Assembly: GCF_015207035.1 (NCBI RefSeq)
Contig: NZ_JADEXQ010000022.1
Location: 1-61,953 of the forward strand
Direction: 5' to 3'
Origin: Romeriopsis navalis LEGE 11480
Lineage (GTDB): Bacteria > Cyanobacteriota > Cyanobacteriia > Leptolyngbyales > Leptolyngbyaceae
Length of the DNA stretch: 61,953 bases
Within the stretch, counting starts at the first letter, position 1. Each line of letters opens with the position of its first letter. The notes under the pieces were generated by a model. That model made no database searches and was not told where the DNA came from. It saw nothing but the letters and a program-made list of their open reading frames with translations. The position numbers were made by a program, and so were the translations under genes. Shown here piece by piece: positions 7,955 to 15,424 of the stretch.

Positions 7955-8470
7955 TTAGTTCGAGATTGGCACCGCTTTCTCGACCCGATTATCATCTACC
8001 CCCAGCGTGAATTTCAGCGGTGTCTGAGTCTTCGCATTTTTAACGATCGTTCGGTAGACATCGTAGTTAGTCGGTACTGTGACGTTTTGGCCTTCCCGAT
8101 CATAGGTGACTTTGTAGGTCACATTCTTATGCAGTAGGGGTGACTTGGGTTCTTCGTTGTAAGCCGTATTGCGTTTTTCGATTTCATCGACATTCGGTTT
8201 GGGCGGCAGTTTGGGCCAGAATAAGCCTTTTTCATCGGGGCCAGTGACTGCACCGTCTGGTTTAACGCCGTTGTAGGTGATGAGGGAGGTGGTGCCAAAA
8301 TCTTCGAGGCGGCCGGGTGTCCGATCGCTGCCGTTGTCATATTCGACCCGCCAGACATAGGTGGTTTTAGCGGTGGCGGAGTAGTTGGCCGTATTCACGG
8401 GTGTACAGCCGACTAGCATAACGATGGCAGCGATCGGTGTAAACCGGCGAATCGTCGGAAATAGCGTCAT
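7955..8470 (-). CDS. Small lipoprotein of unknown function
   Basis: A secreted lipoprotein of about 171 residues. The leader has a basic start, a hydrophobic core (PIAAIVMLVGC) and a lipobox Cys at about residue 21. The mature part is rich in Thr, Asn, Asp and Lys, has several short beta-like segments and no further Cys. I do not recognise a domain. The ATG at 8470 gives a better leader than an upstream codon at 8485. It is convergent with the pentapeptide gene, with 56 nt between the stops and no clear terminator hairpin. Confidence 0.7.
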   Translation of the reverse strand: MTLFPTIRRFTPIAAIVMLVGCTPVNTANYSATAKTTYVWRVEYDNGSDRTPGRLEDFGTTSLITYNGVKPDGAVTGPDEKGLFWPKLPPKPNVDEIEKRNTAYNEEPKSPLLHKNVTYKVTYDREGQNVTVPTNYDVYRTIVKNAKTQTPLKFTLGVDDNRVEKAVPISN

Positions 8471-8740
8471 TAGATCTAACCTCAAACAGGGACCGATGCG
8501 ATATATCGTACTCCTTCTGGCTGAATCAATTCAAGCGTACTGGCTGATATCGAATGCGGCAAAAAAGACTGCGTAAGCCTTACTGACGCTAACGATTCGG
8601 TTGATGTAATCTAACGATCGTCTGAACCGAAATGCGACAGTTCAAATAAACTGTAACAAGCCTGTAAGTTCTATGAAGCCGCTGTTAGAGAATCTGGCCT
8701 AGGCCATTTTGGCTTTTCTGCTTTAGAATGAACCCTTGCG

Positions 8741-10465
8741 TTGCCTGTGCTCGAAATTTCCCGATCGCCATTGTTATTGATGTTGAAGCCCTCCCTCCCC
8801 AAGCTCGGAATGCGCCTTTTGGGTGTTGATTTGCAGAAGGTTTTATTTTGTTCATTTACCTTTGTTGCCATGGTGCCTGTGGTGTTTTTGGGGACTTGGG
8901 TGCAGCAAAATTCGCTCGAAGTAGAACTCAAAGCAGTTGAAGATAAACATTTACTTCTGGCAAATAACATTAGTGCAGCTTTGTCCCGTTACGCTACGGA
9001 CCTAACGGCGACCTTTACGGAAAAATCAGAAAACTATACCGAGAATCTGTCAGTCCAAGCGAAGACATTGCTGACGTCGTTTAATATTCGGATGCTTGCC
9101 GTTATCCATGATGGTAATCAGCCTGTATTTAAAATGGGCGATGCAAAATATTTTCCGGCTGGTGGTACTGCGGCCTTGGCACGGATACGAAAAACTGCCT
9201 CTCGGCAATTGCCTAAAGTTGCGATTAGTCCGGTTTTGATGAATACGCAGCAAGAACCGATGATTTACATTTGTCGTGTTGCTAGGGATGGCACGATCGT
9301 CGTCGCGGCTGTGAGTACCGAGTATTTCCAACAAGTTCAAAAAGCGATTACTTTCGGGGCGGGTGGTCATGCGGCCATTGTTGATCAAACGGGCCAGGCG
9401 ATTGCCCATCCGAAGGTGAGTTGGCAAACGAGTGCGAAGGATATGTCCCGACTTAAGCCGGTGCAGCTCATGTTGTCGCGGCAAACCGGGGTCACGCGCT
9501 TTTATTCGCCAGCGGTGGAAGCTGATATGATTGCGGGCTATTCCTTTGTGCCGGAAACGGGTTGGGGCGTGATGATTCCTCAGCCCTACGCGGAGTTAGA
9601 AGCAAATGTGCATCAAGCACGGACGATCGCGCTAGCGATTTCGCTGGCGGGTTTAATTTTGGCGGCAGGCATTAGCTGGAAAATTACCCAATCGGTGTTA
9701 GCCCCAATTCGCACGTTGATTTTCGCCTCCCAGCGTTTAGCCGCGGGGCTGCCCGTGGGTGATTTGATGGTGCAAAGCCGTGTGCTACCCAGCGAGATCC
9801 AGCATTTACTGCGATCATTTGAACAAATGTCATTGGAAGTTGCGCAAACCCGCGAAAATTTGCAGGAGAAAGTGGCGGAACGGACGCATGAATTGGTTCA
9901 AGAAGCGGAAGAGCGGCACAAGTTAGAGCAGCAATTGCGGGCAATGGCAACCCATGACTCATTAACGGGATTACCGAATCGTCGTCTCCTAGCCGAACAG
10001 TTACAGCAGACGATCGATCGGATGACGCGATCGCGCGAAGCGGCAGCGCTGTTGTTTATCGATCTTGATGGGTTTAAAGCGATCAATGATAGTGTAGGCC
10101 ATCAGATTGGTGATGCGCTGTTGATTCAAGTTGCTGATCGCTTGAAGTCAGGATTGCGAGCCAGTGATAGTGTCTTTCGTTGGGGGGGCGATGAGTTTAT
10201 TGTCCTGAGTGAGAGCGCTAATACGATTGAAGATGCCATTGCTCTAGGGAATAAGATTCTCGATGCAATTAAAATGGTTTACCAGATTGAATCACATCGT
10301 ATTTTGATTGGTGGAAGTATCGGTATAAAACAGATTAGTAGTCATCTTGGTGAAGTTGTCGCTGACCAAATTCTTGCGGATGCGGATGCGGCGATGTATC
10401 AGGCAAAGACCCGGAAGAACTGCGTGGTCGTCCATAGCTCGATGACTAATCTAATCCAGCAGTAG
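8741..10465 (+). CDS. Membrane diguanylate cyclase with periplasmic sensor (Cache-HAMP-GGDEF)
   Basis: Predicted to make c-di-GMP from two GTP in response to an external signal. A helix near residues 35-53 is followed by about 250 extracytoplasmic residues of double-Cache type, a second helix near 305-330, a HAMP region, a coiled coil rich in Glu, and a GGDEF domain from about 405 to 565. The active site GGDEF is intact at residues 482-486, and an RxxD inhibitory site (R473, D476) sits five residues before it. The enzyme is thus probably active and product-inhibited. The start is uncertain: a TTG at 8741, or ATGs at 8780 or 8810. It is monocistronic and ends before a strong bidirectional terminator. 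Confidence 0.88.
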   Translation: MPVLEISRSPLLLMLKPSLPKLGMRLLGVDLQKVLFCSFTFVAMVPVVFLGTWVQQNSLEVELKAVEDKHLLLANNISAALSRYATDLTATFTEKSENYTENLSVQAKTLLTSFNIRMLAVIHDGNQPVFKMGDAKYFPAGGTAALARIRKTASRQLPKVAISPVLMNTQQEPMIYICRVARDGTIVVAAVSTEYFQQVQKAITFGAGGHAAIVDQTGQAIAHPKVSWQTSAKDMSRLKPVQLMLSRQTGVTRFYSPAVEADMIAGYSFVPETGWGVMIPQPYAELEANVHQARTIALAISLAGLILAAGISWKITQSVLAPIRTLIFASQRLAAGLPVGDLMVQSRVLPSEIQHLLRSFEQMSLEVAQTRENLQEKVAERTHELVQEAEERHKLEQQLRAMATHDSLTGLPNRRLLAEQLQQTIDRMTRSREAAALLFIDLDGFKAINDSVGHQIGDALLIQVADRLKSGLRASDSVFRWGGDEFIVLSESANTIEDAIALGNKILDAIKMVYQIESHRILIGGSIGIKQISSHLGEVVADQILADADAAMYQAKTRKNCVVVHSSMTNLIQQ

Positions 10466-10640
10466 CTTTTCAGTGCCGTTCTGGTTTTCTGGGTGGGACT
10501 TTGGCTGAAAAGTGAAGAATTGCATTTTGCTAGTGCTAGATGCGCCGGTCTGATTTTGATGATTGGGTGTTCGTCTGTTGTGGGATTGAATTACGGCTGG
10601 ATTGTCTGAGCTATGAGCTGTTCATGGTGGGGACAAAAAA

Positions 10641-10677
10641 CCGCCCAAGCAATTTTGGCATTGCTTGGGCGGTTTTT
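10641..10677. terminator. Bidirectional rho-independent terminator
   Basis: A perfect 12-bp GC-rich stem (10641-10652 with 10661-10672) and 8-nt loop is flanked by A6 on the left and T5 on the right. It serves the diguanylate cyclase gene on + and the desaturase gene on -. Confidence 0.9.
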
Positions 10678-10694
10678 CAGTCTGAAAGGCGATG

Positions 10695-11798
10695 CTAGTA
10701 TGTGCCTTTTTCGGATGGGCTCAGCGGCGATGGTACGTTTTTTTGACCATTCCAATTCGTGAAGGTATTTGCGTCTTTGTAATGGCGCGGTGTCTGGAGC
10801 ATTAAGCGCCAGGCTTGACCGGCATCCAATAGGTTAAATTGTTCCGGGTAATGTTGAATCAGCAATGCTTGAACCATTGGATAATAATCGGAGTTCAAAC
10901 CGGGAAAAAGATGGTGCTCTGTATGGTAGGAGAAATTGAAATGCAGTGTGTCAAAGATCTTGGGGACGCGCAGTGAAACGCTGTTGTACAAAGGATCGTT
11001 GACGTCTGACATGGGGCAGAGCAAATGATTTGTATAAATGTAAAAGATGACGCCAGCATAACCTAACCAGATGGGTAGGAAATAGCCCAAGATGAGGTTG
11101 ATCGGGCTTGCACTTAAATAGGCAATGATACTGCCATGCAACACGACCATTAGTCCAAGCTCTAGGGCGATCGCTTTGCGCTCTTTGGGGCTAACTTTTA
11201 CCGGGTCAACGGAGAACGGGTTGGCTTTGCCATCGAATACTAAGGCTGATGCGATGTTGCGGAAAGCGTAAACCCCCCAGGAATAGCCCATGCCAAAACC
11301 GATCCAAAAGGGATTTGCATCAGCGGAGGGGGCGAAAAGATTCTGAATCCATTTGCCAAAGTTATTCGGTTGGCTGTGCAGATAGTTGCGATCGGGATCA
11401 TGGAGCGCGTTTGTATTGTTGTGATGTACACGATTGTGCACCGCTTTCCAGAGGGTGGGGGGCATCCAGAGCAAGGTCAGTCCGATGAGACTAATTGTTT
11501 GTCGTAGGACTGGCTGCTGAATGGTTTTGCTGTGCATTAAGTCGTGTGAGCTGAACAGTAAAACAACCACACTGTTACCCATTACTAAAGCCAATGGCAG
11601 ATAGAGCCACAGTGCAGCATGGTTCCATTGATTGAGGTGACCGGCAATGCCCCAGCCAAGGATGAGAATGACGACGTTGATGAGCAAAATCCAGAGTTTA
11701 TTGATACTCGGTTGAAAGGCTTCGGGTGGAAGTTTTGATCGCAATTCTTTGGCGTATGTGGCTTGAGATTTGAGCGATTCGCGATCGATAACATGCAT
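10695..11798 (-). CDS. Fatty acid desaturase family protein
   Basis: Predicted membrane di-iron desaturase acting on acyl lipids. The three His boxes are HDLMH (residues 85-89), HNRVHH (121-126) and HTEHH near the C-terminus. Several hydrophobic helices surround them (near 35-55, 60-82, 105-115 and 225-265). The reading frame continues upstream to 11867, but an inverted repeat at 11841-11876 looks like a terminator, so the ATG at 11798 is preferred. The regiospecificity (delta-9, -12, -15 or carotenoid-type) cannot be read from the boxes alone. It is monocistronic. Confidence 0.85.
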   Translation of the reverse strand: MHVIDRESLKSQATYAKELRSKLPPEAFQPSINKLWILLINVVILILGWGIAGHLNQWNHAALWLYLPLALVMGNSVVVLLFSSHDLMHSKTIQQPVLRQTISLIGLTLLWMPPTLWKAVHNRVHHNNTNALHDPDRNYLHSQPNNFGKWIQNLFAPSADANPFWIGFGMGYSWGVYAFRNIASALVFDGKANPFSVDPVKVSPKERKAIALELGLMVVLHGSIIAYLSASPINLILGYFLPIWLGYAGVIFYIYTNHLLCPMSDVNDPLYNSVSLRVPKIFDTLHFNFSYHTEHHLFPGLNSDYYPMVQALLIQHYPEQFNLLDAGQAWRLMLQTPRHYKDANTFTNWNGQKNVPSPLSPSEKGTY

Positions 11799-11840
11799 AA
11801 AGGCGTAACCAGGCGTATATGGTGAGATCTGACAGACATG

Positions 11841-11876
11841 AAAAAAGGGACGGGAAACAGTTCCCAACCCTTTTTG
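11841..11876. terminator. Inverted repeat, terminator-like, upstream of the desaturase
   Basis: A6GGG pairs with CCCT5 and, inside it, GGGAA pairs with TTCCC, leaving a short loop. The A and T tracts on the two sides make it terminator-like in both directions. Gene decay to its right suggests it once ended a gene that is now broken. Confidence 0.6.
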
Positions 11877-11898
11877 AAATTATTAAGTATTGTATCGC

Positions 11899-12046
11899 CT
11901 ATTGCTCCTTTGTGCTGATTAACACCTCGGCTGCGGCGCTGAAATCCCTCGAGGTTGCGAGATCGATGATAAAAGCCGTTGTCGATTGTTCTCGAGACAG
12001 CTGCTCACTTTCCTCGATCGTCATGCCAATGCGATCGATTATTCAA
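11899..12046 (-). pseudogene. Remnant of a metH 3' end
   Basis: Read on the minus strand, about 33 codons match the last residues of the MetH encoded at 15425-19081: both contain RIGMTI, then ESEQL and EQSTTAFI, and both reach FSA. By eye, 99 nt (11939-12037) align without gaps with 15432-15530 at about 80% identity. The fragment has a TGA immediately upstream and reads 12 codons past the normal MetH end before a TAG. It is the very end of the activation domain only, so it is non-functional. Confidence 0.75.
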
Positions 12047-12053
12047 CGTTGAG

Positions 12054-12242
12054 TTAAAAATCTCCCTTGGGTCGGACTTCAAGCTCGGAGCGGGAACGAT
12101 AGAAACAGACATCGAATTCGCTAAAGAAGTTGGCCTGACCAAGAATTAAAGGTGCTTCGGTCGATTTTGTCCAGGCAAATGTCAATGTAACCCACATTCC
12201 GCAAGTAGTAAACTTTTCTGAAAGTGCTTCCAAATAGGAGTT
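12054..12242 (-). pseudogene. C-terminal fragment of a retropepsin-like (clan AA) protein
   Basis: An open frame of 62 codons bounded by stops, without a credible start, ends in a block typical of cyanobacterial retropepsin-like hypothetical proteins: LGQANFF, EFDVCFYRSR, and a basic Pro/Lys end. The catalytic Asp-Thr/Ser-Gly would lie upstream and is not found. I read it as the tail of a decayed gene. The family assignment rests on recall of such tails, not on a search. Confidence 0.45.
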
Positions 12243-12971
12243 TTAATCCCAAGCTGCGATAGTACAAAAAATGTATATCATGCTCAGATAGGCTGAGGCA
12301 ATTTGCCTGTTTGATAGCTCAGGTGAAGACGGAGTCGGCATTCCATGCTGCTTGTGAACGATCATCTGCTTCACCTCAGGTCGCAATCAGAAATTCTGGC
12401 AAAACCACTAAAAGTACTGTCAGAAAGGTGTTTTGGGAAAATTCAAACCTGCGGAACGTAGGATGTAATACGCTCAACTTGAGTATCAGCTCCGCTTATC
12501 AATTCACAGCGCCCAAGATACTAACGTTGTTTTTGGGCAGAATTCTATGGGAAGGCCCAATTGCACGAAGCTGAACCCGTCTATCACCAGTAAGTCTCTT
12601 CAAAAGCTGCGTTGATTCGCGATCCACTGGTTGCTGCTTCTCCGGTACATCAATTCGACAAAAGCTACCTGTTGCTACACTGACGATAATCGAATTGTGC
12701 AAAGTTTTTTGTCTGTATTGAATTGATCCCACTCTTAGCCGAGAGCGGGTCGTTAGAATTCCAGTTAAGCGACTCTCTGCCTGAATCCCACCGTTAGGGA
12801 GAGGTGCTCAGGAGCAGCTTGGTGAAACAGCAGTTATGTCTGACCTCTACAGCCGATGATGTGAAGCGGCTTATTGGTTCTAGGCTCGTTGTTTCGTCAT
12901 TGACGCCATGGGTCACCTCACTGATATGCTCTTGCGGATTTTTGTGCCGAGAGTGAGTGTGTTCTAATCCC
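12243..12971. other. Intergenic stretch without a recognisable gene
   Basis: About 730 nt between decayed fragments and the subtilisin gene. A 77-codon minus-strand frame (12499-12732) exists but has no recognisable domain or ribosome site. No repeats, tRNA or hairpins with T tracts were seen. It is probably further eroded sequence plus the subtilisin promoter region. Confidence 0.4.
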
Positions 12972-12984
12972 AGGAGATCAAGTT

Positions 12985-15021
12985 ATGCCCTACGTAAGCC
13001 TTGGCAAACAAGATGAACCAGCGTTTGAATTAGTTGAGAGCCGCGATCTCATCGCTGTTCGTACTCGGAGCCATCGTTCAGTTCGTGGTGCGGGGCCAGT
13101 CTCTCCACCAGCAGCGGCGGCGGTGCAAGATGGCAATCTTGTCGCGAACTTTCCTGAGGCTGGAGTCGAGGTATACCAAGTACCGGCCTCAGCTCAATCT
13201 TTGGATAATCGTAAACAGACGCTGCGCGTGTCTCCAGATGTGCAATTTGCGGGTTCAGTTTTGGTCTATCCCGGTACTCAGGAACCAGTGCTGTATACCG
13301 AAAATTTCTACATCCGTTTTCGTGAAGAACTGGATACGGATGATTGTGAAGCCATAATTCGTCAGGCGGGGCTAACCGTCAAAAGAGAACTGGGCTTTGC
13401 AACGAATGCTTATTTTGCCGCCGCTCCTGAAGGCACAGGACAACAAGTATTTACGATCTCGCAAGATTTATTGCAGCGTGATGAAGTGATTTATTGCCAT
13501 CCGGAACTGGTACAGCAGCGAAGTTATAAGGCGATTTTTCCAGAACAGTGGCATTTGAAGCCGACAACGGTCGGTGGAGTTGCGATTAATGCCCATGCGA
13601 ATGTTGAGGCCGCCCATGCAATTACCCGTGGTTCAGGTGTGACGATCGCCGTGATTGATAGTGGCATCGATATCGATCATCCAGAGTTTCAGAGTAGTGG
13701 AAAAATTGTTGCGCCTCGGGATACCACTCTTCGCATCGATAATCCCCGCCCCAAAGACCCTTTTCCGTTTCCTAGTCGTAGGTCTTCTGAAAACCATGGG
13801 ACTGCCTGTGCTGGAGTCGCCTGTGCGGATGGTCAGGAGGGTGCGTCCGGCGTTGCTCCGCAGGCGAAATTGATGCCAATGCGTTTAGCTTCGGGACTGA
13901 GCTCAATGCAAGAGGCAGAAGCATTCCGATGGGCTGCCGATAATGGTGCTGACATTATTTCCTGTAGCTGGGGCCCCCCCGATGGTGATTGGTGGAATCT
14001 GGACGATCCACGTCATAATCGTGTCATTCCTTTACTGCCAAGTTCCAGAGATGCAATTGACTATGCCATTACCAATGGTCGAGGTGGTAAGGGGTGTGTA
14101 ATCTGTTGGGCTGCGGGTAATGGTAATGAATCCGCCGATAATGATGGTTATGCCAGTTATGAAAAAGTAATCGCGGTTGCGGCCTGTAATGATCGATCGA
14201 AACGCAGTGTGTACAGTGATTTTGGCAAAGCGGTTTGGTGTACTTTTCCCAGTAATGATTTTGGTTCCCCACCGTTGGGGCAGCCAGAGCCTTTGACCCC
14301 TGGAATTTGGACGACAGATCGGCAAGATCGCTTTGGGTATAACCCTGGCTTGCAGTCCAATGGCACATCGCCATTTGGTAGTCCTGACGGTCACTATACC
14401 AATGATTTTGGGGGGACATCGAGTGCTTGCCCTGGCGTAGCAGGCGTGGCCGCTCTGATGTTAGCGGTGAATCCTGATCTCCGCTGGAACGAAGTGAAAG
14501 ATCTGATGAAACAATCCTGCGATCGAATTGATCCGCAGGGGGGACAGTATGATGTCGATGGCCATAGTGAGTTCTATGGTTATGGTCGGTTAAATGCTGA
14601 AACAGCGGTCAAGCTAGCCAAGGATGAGATTATTCCGCTGGTGATTGTGAACAAGCTGGTGAATCGATTTATTCCTGATCTAGGTACGGTCGAGGAGACG
14701 ATTGAGGCGACTGAAAGTATTCCGGTGTCGAAGCTGGCGATATACGTCAAGTTGGAGCATACCTATATTGGCGATCTGGTGATTACAGCTATTCCGCCAG
14801 TCGAGCGTGGTCTCGAAACAGTGGTTTTGCATAATCGATCGGGTGGAAATCGGGACAATCTTGAGAAGTTGTTTGACCCATCGAATACTCCTAAATTAGC
14901 GGTTTATTCGGGCAAACAATGTCATGGCAGATGGACTCTGCGCGTTGAGGATAATGCGGTTGAGGATGCGGGTACTTTGATTCAGATTAGTATCCAGCAA
15001 TTTTTAGCAGTGACGGACTAG
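12985..15021 (+). CDS. Subtilisin-like serine peptidase (S8) with C-terminal P domain
   Basis: Predicted serine protease. After about 185 residues of pro-like region, the catalytic core shows Asp225 (VIDSG), His271 (NHGT), the oxyanion Asn379 (AAGNG) and Ser479 (GGTSSACPG). Residues from about 550 to 675 form a proprotein-convertase P domain, with the typical GDLVITAIPP and CHGRWTLRVEDNA blocks. No Sec or Tat signal peptide is visible at the N-terminus, and AGGAG 8 nt before the ATG supports this start. It may act inside the cell or leave by a non-Sec route. It is flanked by decayed fragments of other genes and ends in a hairpin. Confidence 0.9.
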   Translation: MPYVSLGKQDEPAFELVESRDLIAVRTRSHRSVRGAGPVSPPAAAAVQDGNLVANFPEAGVEVYQVPASAQSLDNRKQTLRVSPDVQFAGSVLVYPGTQEPVLYTENFYIRFREELDTDDCEAIIRQAGLTVKRELGFATNAYFAAAPEGTGQQVFTISQDLLQRDEVIYCHPELVQQRSYKAIFPEQWHLKPTTVGGVAINAHANVEAAHAITRGSGVTIAVIDSGIDIDHPEFQSSGKIVAPRDTTLRIDNPRPKDPFPFPSRRSSENHGTACAGVACADGQEGASGVAPQAKLMPMRLASGLSSMQEAEAFRWAADNGADIISCSWGPPDGDWWNLDDPRHNRVIPLLPSSRDAIDYAITNGRGGKGCVICWAAGNGNESADNDGYASYEKVIAVAACNDRSKRSVYSDFGKAVWCTFPSNDFGSPPLGQPEPLTPGIWTTDRQDRFGYNPGLQSNGTSPFGSPDGHYTNDFGGTSSACPGVAGVAALMLAVNPDLRWNEVKDLMKQSCDRIDPQGGQYDVDGHSEFYGYGRLNAETAVKLAKDEIIPLVIVNKLVNRFIPDLGTVEETIEATESIPVSKLAIYVKLEHTYIGDLVITAIPPVERGLETVVLHNRSGGNRDNLEKLFDPSNTPKLAVYSGKQCHGRWTLRVEDNAVEDAGTLIQISIQQFLAVTD

Positions 15022-15058
15022 CAAATCTCCACGGTTAATTCGGACTATTGATTGAGGA

Positions 15059-15087
15059 AGGCAGATCGAAAACATTTCGATCTGCCT
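15059..15087. terminator. Hairpin after the subtilisin gene
   Basis: A perfect 13-bp stem (15059-15071 with 15075-15087) with a 3-nt loop begins 38 nt after the stop codon. No T tract follows on +, so termination is likely but not certain. Confidence 0.6.
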
Positions 15088-15255
15088 GTATGGCGACCAA
15101 ACTGGATATTCTTGTCCTGCTACCAAGACCGCTTGCCCCGTGTTGTCAGTTAAGTCACGCAGCAGCAGTCGCATCAGTTCCTGTTTGTCGCTGTGAGAAA
15201 GCTCTTGGATTTTGGGAAGTAATTCGGCTAATACATATGACCGGTCTCCAGTTAA
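15088..15255 (-). pseudogene. Possible remnant of a small antitoxin-like protein
   Basis: A minus-strand open frame without an ATG, GTG or TTG at the right place reads a helical block (AELLPKIQELSHSDKQEL, then LLLRDL) followed by a YPVWSPY ending. This combination is common in short cyanobacterial proteins of antitoxin-like or unknown type. The frame then runs into the hairpin after the subtilisin gene, so the normal C-terminus is lost. It is likely a degraded copy. Confidence 0.35.
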
Positions 15256-15351
15256 TCACCTGGAGGGATGTCAGTAGCATGGCTGGTGTAATTACATTGT
15301 GGCATAAATTTCTAAAATCTCCTTTTCTTGAGAATTTAGCCCTACTTGACG

Positions 15352-15389
15352 AAAATGGCCCTGTAGAAACAATTCTACAGGGCCATTTT
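15352..15389 (-). terminator. metH terminator
   Basis: A perfect 17-bp palindrome arm (15352-15368 with 15373-15389) and a 4-nt loop, with A4 on the left arm giving a U tract on the minus strand. It lies 36 nt past the metH stop. Confidence 0.88.
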
Positions 15390-15424
15390 ATGGATAACGG
15401 GCGACCTATTAAATCTCTTCTGTA

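Noticed and set aside
12499-12732. A 77-codon minus-strand frame
   Set aside because: No ribosome site or family recognised; it lies in eroded DNA and may be chance or a further remnant.
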